From the NCBI GenBank assembly GCA_039619475.1, contig CM077115.1, positions 156,153,774 through 156,217,773 of the forward strand: 64,000 nucleotides of DNA, in the 5' to 3' direction. The DNA comes from Icerya purchasi. Taxonomy: Eukaryota; Arthropoda; Insecta; Hemiptera; Monophlebidae. Shown one piece after another: positions 59,117-64,000 of the stretch. The translations under genes and the position numbers were made by a program. Every line of letters starts with the position of its first letter. Positions within the stretch are counted from its first letter, which is position 1. The notes beneath the pieces were generated by a model that worked only from the letters and a program-made list of their open reading frames with translations, made no database searches and had not been told where the DNA came from.

Positions 59117-60471
59117 TAACTAGATCCTTCAGACTTCGCCTTTCCTGAAACTCCAGACAGTTTTTCGATAATACTTAAATAAAATTCGTTATCATTTCTG
59201 GAAGTAAAAATTACTGAATTTTTCTATAAGTCTCCTATAAGCTGAAATAGTAATTTCCGCGGCATACATTTAATTTATATCTAACAATTTACACATAATA
59301 ATAATAGCAATAATGCATTCGACACTATTTATAACTAAGTTATTTTTATGTTGCGATAGCTTCTTCAGCGGAATATCGATCAAATGAAAGGAGAGCAGCG
59401 AATTCGCCGTTACCAGAACCTCCAGTAAACATAGACGGGATGTATGCGAAAGTTATAAAAAAGAAAAAAAAATCAAATAACGAACCAGGCAGCGCAAACG
59501 AAGACACAGTGACAGTTAATCATTTAACGAATTGGCCTTCATCAACGGTTGAATACGAAAAACAAAATGTTGCTCAATACGAATATCTTACCAATGCTGC
59601 TAACAATGAAAATAGTAATAATGATATTAATAACAGCGTGCCTGGATATGAAACAATAAATGAAAACGCATCGTCTTTAGCTGGTTATGAAACAGTTAAA
59701 GACGATCTGCGTGAGTCTAGTGACTCTGTCATACATTACGAATCAGTATCTGAACCGAATTACGAGGAAATTTATCGTTCATCTCAGCCGTACGATACCG
59801 TGATGCATCATCCGAATTACGAACAGCTTGCAACGTTAACGAATAGCGGCTGTACGAGTAACGTTAACAGCAATAACAGTGGTAATGATATTCATTTTCC
59901 AAATGAAGACAGTACGGCTAATTCGTTTTTCGCCTCCGAACCAGATTATGTTAGTTTAACGAACAATAATAATTCGGAGAAACTTTTGAAAGAAGACGAT
60001 GATACTATCAGTGCCGGAAACAGTAGCGTGATTACTTGTATAGAATCTGTTTCTTCTAGTGCGAGCGTGACACCTTCGTTGCGCAGAATTGAAGGTATTC
60101 ATTCTGATAATCAACGTCTGATTATAGTTAATAGTTCCAGTAACGGAGTTAATATTTTCTGCAATCCGACCGATAAGAGAGATACTGTCGGTGATATAAT
60201 CGCCGATTATCATCGCAATGGAATTGGTAGCAACGGTGTTATTATTAATGATAACGTTAAATCGAGAATCGTCTCAGTAATAAAGACCAACGAAGACGTC
60301 GCAAGTGTGAGTACCGAGCAAGACGTTAATTGTTCGACTAATGCTGTTCCTAGTGCGAATCCTTCAAGTAACGATAACGATAATAATAACAATGAAAGCC
60401 AGTTTAACAACCATCAAAGTATCAGCGATTTGTATTCGAAGGTGAATAAAAAGAGAGGAAATGTTACTTGA
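40279..60471 (+). CDS. PAG1/Cbp-like single-pass transmembrane tyrosine adaptor, 8 exons, 679 aa (unnamed)
   Basis: Exons 40279-40382, 40509-40649, 43673-43818, 45911-45971, 51669-51862, 54721-54834, 56661-56837 and 59369-60471 join in frame to 2040 nt. Residues 8-27 form one transmembrane helix. CVCGCKKK follows at about 27-34, a likely palmitoylation and stop-transfer patch. The remaining ~640 residues are Ser/Asn/Glu-rich and lack any fold I recognise. They hold 16 YxxPhi sites: Y123, 135, 218, 246, 257, 271, 338, 383, 406, 419, 436, 444 (YEEI), 454, 463, 506 and 668. Also present are RSLPDLP (94-100) and SPLPEPP (325-331). This is the layout of vertebrate PAG1/Cbp and LAT, which recruit SH2 proteins such as Csk at the membrane. 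Orthology and function are inference; expression is not shown by sequence. Confidence 0.82.
40509..40649 (+). CDS. Adaptor exon 2
   Basis: Acceptor TTTATAG, donor GTATGT, 141 nt. Encodes [20 protein letters not shown] and a Ser/Glu-rich stretch ending PSTEQR. Contains no tyrosine. Confidence 0.8.
41500..42531 (-). pseudogene. Decayed copy of an uncharacterised TE-associated invertebrate gene
   Basis: A 212-codon open segment (42510-41872) has [51 protein letters not shown] and [12 protein letters not shown] recall this layout from a widespread, unnamed protein family with many near-identical copies in insects and cnidarians. After a gap without frame, 41693-41502 continues with [20 protein letters not shown] and [13 protein letters not shown], from later in the same family. 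The Cys-containing segment between them is lost. Lies antisense in the adaptor intron between exons 2 and 3. Probably transposon-derived; function unknown. Confidence 0.65.
42532..43672. other. Adaptor intron DNA with a family-B fragment
   Basis: ACATCAATGACTACATTATTTCTTGCTCGGG near 42820-42860 resembles the end of repeat family B. Otherwise nothing was recognised. Confidence 0.4.
43673..43818 (+). CDS. Adaptor exon 3: RSLPDLP and YATL motifs
   Basis: Acceptor AATAATAG, donor GTATAA. Encodes [14 protein letters not shown] and [14 protein letters not shown] stronger-looking donor downstream (GTATGT after AAATTG, about 43867) would put exon 4 out of frame, so the weaker one is preferred. Confidence 0.72.
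44660..45700 (-). pseudogene. Decayed RTE-type reverse transcriptase, internally deleted
   Basis: Minus-strand order: [18 protein letters not shown] and [16 protein letters not shown] (N-terminal RT, about 45653-45500), then a broken region with FGFR- and DYQKAFD-like pieces near 45240-45365. [20 protein letters not shown] follows at 44981-44910. After that, sequence jumps directly to a C-terminal YLGHIM and [12 protein letters not shown] segment (44890-44790), so roughly 150 residues are deleted. Dead copy in the intron between adaptor exons 3 and 4. Confidence 0.78.
45911..45971 (+). CDS. Adaptor exon 4: YAEI motif
   Basis: A 61-nt exon. Acceptor TTTATAG, donor GTTAGT. Encodes [19 protein letters not shown]. 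Only the phase from the GTATAA donor of exon 3 keeps it open. Confidence 0.75.
45972..46910. other. Adaptor intron DNA; nothing recognised
   Basis: AT-rich, no supported feature up to the (TA)n tract. Confidence 0.4.
46915..46995. repeat. (TA)n microsatellite, about 40 units
   Basis: An uninterrupted AT repeat that abuts the left end of the IS630/Tc1-like element. Confidence 0.95.
47002..48270 (-). mobile_element. IS630/Tc1-mariner-like DNA transposon, decayed
   Basis: Terminal inverted repeats share TCATTTATTTTGCAACCC (47010-47027) with its partner near 48244-48264. TA lies outside both ends. The minus strand encodes a transposase in broken frames. An N-terminal HTH-like part lies around 48080-47900 ([21 protein letters not shown]). 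[13 protein letters not shown] segment is near 47710. A FFSGEAWF-like catalytic block is near 47640, followed by [20 protein letters not shown] at about 47570-47520. [12 protein letters not shown] at about 47400-47350 carries a catalytic Asp, and [13 protein letters not shown] is near 47300. The C-terminus near 47110 reads GGGHL. Frameshifts make it inactive. Confidence 0.85.
48275..48735 (+). pseudogene. RTE-type retrotransposon 3' fragment
   Basis: Reads [37 protein letters not shown] and [11 protein letters not shown] in one main frame (48290-48571), then degraded sequence, ending in a GATGATGATGATGATATA tail. The tail is the short tandem repeat typical of RTE-type 3' ends. The 5' part is missing; the neighbouring DNA transposon begins only a few bases upstream. 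Confidence 0.78.
49185..50109 (+). mobile_element. Mariner-like element with long (~165 bp) inverted repeats
   Basis: Left 49185-49350 and right 49945-50109 are inverted copies of each other. Shared blocks include CATAAATTTTGGCCA-like, GTCAGCGAAAATTAAATTA, GGAATGTTTTACA, TAATTCTAAAAATTTCAG and GACGCCC. TA lies at both ends. The interior encodes a transposase C-terminus in broken frames: [15 protein letters not shown] (about 49606-49650), then a DFWLFP-like block near 49670-49700 and a [16 protein letters not shown] segment near 49795-49840. At about 925 bp it lacks the N-terminal half and is non-autonomous. Confidence 0.82.
50649..51100. repeat. Repeat family B element, short copy
   Basis: GTAATTCTTAGGCTACCCCCCATT at 50722 and its reverse-oriented counterpart AAGAATTACGTTGTAAATTTTG near 50965 frame tandem AATGTCCCAATTTTATGTAA pieces. 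The element ends with GGGGTCAAGGGGCACAGCCCCTTGCGAGG and (TA)n at 51037-51100. The preceding GACGCTCGGAATCGAGC also occurs inverted at about 14230. Confidence 0.6.
51669..51862 (+). CDS. Adaptor exon 5: Ser/Ala-rich, YMTPP
   Basis: Acceptor TTATTAG, donor GTATGT, 194 nt. Encodes [14 protein letters not shown], a Ser/Ala-rich linker and [17 protein letters not shown]. Confidence 0.8.
52095..52815 (-). pseudogene. Retro-pseudogene of UDP-glucuronate decarboxylase (UXS)
   Basis: Read on the minus strand without any intron: [20 protein letters not shown], then [17 protein letters not shown], then DEGKRVSEA (52760-52570). Next come [40 protein letters not shown] and RSFWYIS (52525-52395). A degraded gap follows, then [15 protein letters not shown] near 52110-52150. 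The order equals the C-terminal two thirds of UXS1, an NAD-dependent SDR enzyme making UDP-xylose. Stops, frameshifts and loss of the active-site Tyr of the YDEGK motif (here IDEGK) show it is dead. Lack of introns suggests an old reverse-transcribed copy. Confidence 0.82.
53130..53300 (+). pseudogene. Possible Jockey-type ORF2 linker fragment
   Basis: [27 protein letters not shown], read across one frame change, resembles the segment between endonuclease and RT of Jockey-clade ORF2 proteins (N.L...L......F..YL..L). No RT motif follows. Weak. Confidence 0.3.
53700..54720. other. Adaptor intron DNA; nothing recognised
   Basis: AT-rich, with no conserved coding segment. Confidence 0.4.
54721..54834 (+). 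CDS. Adaptor exon 6: [16 protein letters not shown]
   Basis: Acceptor TTTAAAG (or the next AAG three bases later, at 54724), donor GTATAC. Encodes [17 protein letters not shown] and [12 protein letters not shown]. Confidence 0.83.
54835..56660. other. Adaptor intron DNA; nothing recognised
   Basis: AT-rich with short homopolymers. No supported feature. Confidence 0.4.
56661..56837 (+). CDS. Adaptor exon 7: YAAI and YAQI
   Basis: Acceptor TTTGCAG with a T-rich tract, donor GTAAGT, 177 nt. Encodes [20 protein letters not shown], followed by an acidic Ser/Gly/Thr-rich tail. Confidence 0.87.
57390..58050. repeat. Tandem repeat, about 272-bp unit, 2.4 copies
   Basis: Units start near 57392, 57664 and 57937 with AACATCTGGGTTTCCAG, AACATCTAGGTTTCCAA and AACATTTGAATTTCCAA. 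Each continues with TTAAAATTAG.CCCTCGG.GC..CAAAAGCTCGAA-like sequence, a T run and GTTGGAAAGA.CGCTATT. Units 1 and 2 also share AACTTTCAAAGTTTAC-like and TGAA.AAGGTT-like blocks. Lies between adaptor exons 7 and 8. Confidence 0.82.
58051..59061. other. Adaptor intron DNA; family fragment near 58320
   Basis: ATGCACTAAAAAGTACAAAATAAC at 58320-58343 resembles the arm sequence of the 37361-37772 foldback. The rest is unassigned. Confidence 0.4.
59062..59112. repeat. (TA)n microsatellite
   Basis: About 25 TA units in the last intron of the adaptor gene. Confidence 0.95.
59369..60471 (+). CDS. Adaptor exon 8: tyrosine-rich tail and stop
   Basis: Acceptor CTTCTTCAG at 59368, or the in-frame alternative at 59359 (nine bases more). 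An open frame of 366 codons runs to TGA at 60469-60471. It contains SPLPEPPVN, a Lys run, then YAKV, YEYL, YETI, YETV, YESV, YEEI, YDTV, YEQL and YVSL within about 170 residues. After an Asn/Ser-rich region it ends with [10 protein letters not shown] close to the C-terminus. Confidence 0.9.
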
Positions 60472-60653
60472 ATATATACTAGGTACTTTTTTTTTATTTT
60501 TTTACGTACAGTACTACACTGCAAGTAGAATATGTAAGCGATGTGTTCCTTTTTTATTTTTTAATTATTGTTAATTTGAACAATACATTTTGTATTTCTG
60601 TATTAAATTTAATTACTAAACGGTTTTTATTTATTTCGTTATTTTTACGATAC

Positions 60654-60659
60654 AATAAA
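60654..60659 (+). terminator. Candidate polyadenylation signal AATAAA
   Basis: AATAAA lies 183 bases after the adaptor stop codon; another occurs at about 60715. Which is used cannot be seen. Confidence 0.5.
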
Positions 60660-60996
60660 TACAAACTCATATTTATACGTGAGTAGAAAAACAAATCTAT
60701 TTGCTAAAATGTGCAATAAAAAATTTACGAGCATTGCGAAATATTATCCTCCTTGAGGAATGTGAATTCGGCGCCATTTGATTTGCCAGCAAGATGGAAT
60801 ATAAATTGCGTAATCACAATATTTTCTAGAATACTTACTTTAAAAGTATATGAATAATGTTTTTTTTTGCGCGCCCCTATCAGTTGTTGAAGAGCTACGA
60901 GATGAAAAAACTTTAGCTTTAATTTGACTAACCTCAATACGTTATATTCAAAAATTTTACACTTACTCCATGACTATGTTGATATGTATAAAATTT

Positions 60997-61027
<31 letters not shown>
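60997..61027. repeat. (TC)n(TA)n compound microsatellite
   Basis: A TCTCTC run passes directly into TATATA, downstream of the adaptor gene. Confidence 0.9.
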
Positions 61028-62029
61028 CAGGTAATAACCCTGATCCGGTCAACCTTTTTCCAGATGGTAGTATTCGATAAAATCGAAAAAATGCCGTAAC
61101 CATCTTATTCTATGGACTTGGCACCCTGAAATTTTTTCCTATTCCCCAAAACTCCAGAAGACATTCAAAGGACAATAGATGAAATAAAGGCGAAATCGCA
61201 GAGCGAGCTCAAGACCATATCTAAAAGGGTGTGTTCTAGCAGTGTTTTTCAAACTTAAAACTAAGGTGGCACAAGTGCATAATATCATAGGCGGGACTAC
61301 TTTGAAAGGAATTGAATAAACATTGAAGATTAGGTAAAAATGATTTTTGAAAAAATTAAAAATTCTCGTTAATCACACCTCGCATACAATAGTTCGCTAA
61401 CTTTAGGCACGCTTTTTTGGAGTTTCACGGACTAATGTAAAAAACTGTGAAATTCGTTTTCGATTTTACCGAATACTACTATTTAGAAAATGCTGGACCA
61501 AATCGATGCACCTCTGATGTTGCTGAAAATTATATGCATTTGTGATAAAACTTAATTTTTGTTGGTTTAAACATTCCCTAAACTATCCAAGAATGATGTA
61601 AAAAGTTGATTATGAGGGGGGGGACTTGTAAGTGGGTCAAAAAATCGTTTTTCCGAACATAGTCGTGAAGCAAAATTAGCGGGTTTTCAAGTGTGCGTGG
61701 AAGCATGTGTTTGAGATCTTTATTCTTCTTTATATGAATTATACCGACAATTCTCAACTTCCAGCTTTCAATTTTGATTAATAGATGCCTCTTCTACTCC
61801 AATTTTGGGGCTGAGAAATCAGCTGTTTGTAGAAAATCCGTTGGAATGTACAGCAGTTAGCGTTCGACTTCTCCACGTGTATATCAGTGTTCCGGTAAAA
61901 TTGTTAGTGTTGAGACGGATTCGATATTTACAGTGCTATCTTTTGACAATGTTCGAGTTACAATTTAATCTCCGGTCGCATCATTAAATTCAGGATCTCT
62001 CGAACGTCGTTCTAAATTGCATCGCTGCT

Positions 62030-62539
62030 TTGTCTTTTGTCTTGTCAAAGATGCTTACTCGGCTAAAACCAAAAGTCCCTGTGTTCGGTAGCAAGTCCGG
62101 TGGTTTGTACGGTTGTGTTGGGGTAGAGACCACGTTAGTGTTTGAGTGGTACTGTTCGAGAGCTAAGACAGTGACATGTGCTTGCGGCGAAAGCGCAGAA
62201 TACTGTGCGTCGGGTAGCGCCGAGCTGAGAGCGGTTTTGTAGATCCTCCAGTGGCAAATCTGTTCTCGATACAGCTGTTTATATTGCTGTTTTATACTTC
62301 AACGATGGTTACAACGGATTAATGCAAGTTATGGATCTATTGGACATAGCAATCGAATTAAATTGTTACAATTTCTGTACCGAAGCCGATGCGATGCCTA
62401 GTTCTCTTTCCGAGCGATCGCTCACTGAAGAGGCTAAAACTGCCCGCAGGGACGTAATTTCGACAAGAAAGGATGAGGATGAGGAAGAGGAAAACCTCAA
62501 ATTAGAAGGCCAATTATATGGAGCAGGCATAGCAGATTA
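62030..62539 (+). pseudogene. Decayed transposase-like C-terminal segment
   Basis: From about 62240 one frame reads SSGKSVLDTAVYIAVLYFND, GYNGLMQVMDLLDI and CYNFCTEADA. It ends SLTEEAKTARRD, acidic run, LEGQLYGAGIAD and stop at 62537-62539. This pattern (LA.Y...FN.GY..L..V....G...G..C..F...D, then ...EG..YG.GIAD) I associate with the C-terminus of Mutator-like transposase-domain proteins in arthropods. The upstream piece 62030-62242 has paired cysteines (TCACG, EYC) but lies in another frame separated by a stop. The segment is markedly less AT-rich than its surroundings. Probably a broken DNA transposon. Confidence 0.5.
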
Positions 62540-62692
62540 AAGCTAAAACGAAAATTTCAACAAAATTCTAATACTCAAAACTTTAAACACCAATATCTCA
62601 AAACTGTGTTTTTCAAACTGGGCGTACCAGTAGCTCCCTCAATTTTTATCCGATTGACTTAAAATTTTAATTATAACTTTAAAATAAGATTT

Positions 62693-62835
62693 TCTAGTGA
62701 ACATCGTAGGATTTTTTTGATAAATTGATTTTTACAGATTTTATAAGCGATTTTCGACCGTTTTTTTCGAAAAAAATCAAATCACCGCCATCATTTTTTA
62801 AATCATTTTTTCGAAAAAATCCTACGACGTTCACT
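62693..62835. repeat. Inverted repeat 3' of the transposase-like segment
   Basis: GTGAACATCGTAGGATTTTTT at 62698-62718 is repeated inverted (AAAAAATCCTACGACGTTCAC) at 62815-62835. An outer pair, GGGCGTACCA (about 62620) and TGGTACGCCC (about 62903), is nested around it. Confidence 0.7.
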
Positions 62836-63848
62836 TCATTTTGAGCTATATTTTAAGAAAATTTTTGTTTTTTTGTTCCAGATTAAAAATTGTGACCTGT
62901 AGTGGTACGCCCGTAGGGACCGACCAATTTTTTATCTTTTATTACGTGCGCTGCTGTGCCGCCATTTTGTATTGTACAAATTAAAGTAAAACATGTTTTC
63001 TGTAGTTAAAGACTACTACTTTCATGTGCACAAAACCTCATATCTCTATCTCTTTTCTATCGTTCGTGCTAAATTTCAGAATATCACCCGAAATTTTGTG
63101 AGCGCAAGGTGATATTACCCCTTAATTTGAAAATACTTGCACTTTAATTACTGCATCGGGTTATTTTCATTACATTTAAGTAGAAAAAATTATTTTTTAA
63201 AATGCTTCTTTGTTAAAGCTAAACTCATATATTGTTGGTTCACAGTCGAGCTCCGCTATACTGTGCCTGCGGATCGTAGTTTTTGTGACGCATGCAGTGA
63301 ATAGGAGAATCGGTGTTGAGACTCAGTGATTGCTTACGTGAAACGGACGACTGCTTTTCTCAGCTGACGGTTTTTTATTGCTTTCGGTTATGTATAATGG
63401 AATATCGCGAGAGAAAATTAATTGAATTAGTCGATATAATTATCCTGCGATGTACGGTACTAATTGCGTATCGTGTTATGAAATTCTTCAAATTGCGTTC
63501 GATTTATTCGGAAATAGAACCCACAAATCATTTTCATTAAGAAACTCTATCGTCAGTACAAATTTTTCGCGAGTTTCTATTTTTCTGATATTCTCACTTT
63601 TTCACGGTTTTTTGGACATATATGAAAATCCATAATTGTGGTCTATTAATAGCAATATTGGAATTTCATGTTATCCTTAATAATAGGCTACGAATTTATG
63701 TAAAACCAAGATTATTCAAATTTTTAATTAATAAGCAATAATATTTTCGTTTATAAATTTAGTCATCTACTATAAGAAGCAAGGTGATTTCGGCAATTTT
63801 TAAAAATGAAATAGGCTAGAAAAATTTTTAGAAAAGCGCTTTTACATT

Positions 63849-64000
63849 TTAACCTTTGTGTGACCAACTAGGTACCCGGGTACCCAGCGGCGTATATTTT
63901 GTTATATAACTTTTTTTCTAAAAAAAAAATCTTTAAATCCTCCCGGATCCGCGCGATTTGACTGATTTTACAACGAATAATACATTTAATTGCTTTTTTT
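63849..64000 (+). mobile_element. Possible piggyBac-type left terminus
   Basis: TTAA (63849-63852) is followed by CCTTTGTGTGACC and then a palindrome GGTACCCGGGTACC (63871-63884). piggyBac-family elements insert at TTAA, and their ends begin CCCTTTG/CCY. No transposase is visible before the window ends. Confidence 0.35.

Noticed and set aside
59956..60410. Minus-strand ORFs opposite adaptor exon 8
   Set aside because: Shadows of the real plus-strand coding exon.

Overview
The window is AT-rich nuclear DNA from an arthropod, almost certainly an insect. It has two intron-rich protein-coding genes with GT-AG introns, very long introns, and a dense layer of decayed arthropod transposons (Jockey-like and RTE-like non-LTR elements, a Ty3/Gypsy remnant, mariner/IS630-type DNA transposons, MITEs). 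The WDR48 protein resembles the Drosophila orthologue as closely as the human one. No bacterial-style gene, rRNA, tRNA or CRISPR array was seen.

Left half (about 2.6-27.7 kb), minus strand: WDR48/UAF1, the WD40 activator of the deubiquitinases USP1, USP12 and USP46. Eleven coding exons (2592-24310) join in a continuous frame to 601 codons. They run from just after the N-terminus, through the beta-propeller and the first SUMO-like domain, to the start of the second. The terminal coding exon was not found and probably lies left of position 1. The initiating exon is uncertain; a weak candidate lies at 27662-27673. The introns carry a Jockey-like RT (1-1653), a decayed RTE RT (about 3100-3850), a 234-bp TA-flanked MITE (4357-4590), an internally deleted mariner (6621-7542) and a 5'-truncated RTE-type insertion with a perfect 25-bp target-site duplication (10665-12029).

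Middle (about 28-40 kb) is intergenic: a decayed Jockey-type RT, a decayed Ty3/Gypsy gag-protease-RT, and a 412-bp foldback element with 168-bp arms.

Right half (40.3-60.5 kb), plus strand: an unrecognised eight-exon gene spliced from 40279 to 60471, predicted 679 aa. It encodes a short extracellular N-terminus, one transmembrane helix, a cysteine-rich CVCGCKKK juxtamembrane patch, and a long disordered tail with 16 YxxPhi motifs, including the Src-SH2 consensus YEEI. This is the layout of vertebrate PAG1/Cbp and LAT-type transmembrane adaptors, and it is the most interesting object in the window. Its introns hold a decayed TE-derived gene, RTE fragments, an IS630/Tc1-like transposon, a long-TIR mariner, a retro-pseudogene of UDP-glucuronate decarboxylase (UXS), and a three-copy tandem repeat of about 272 bp.

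Right end (61-64 kb): a decayed transposase-like C-terminal segment and a possible piggyBac-type terminus (TTAA at 63849).
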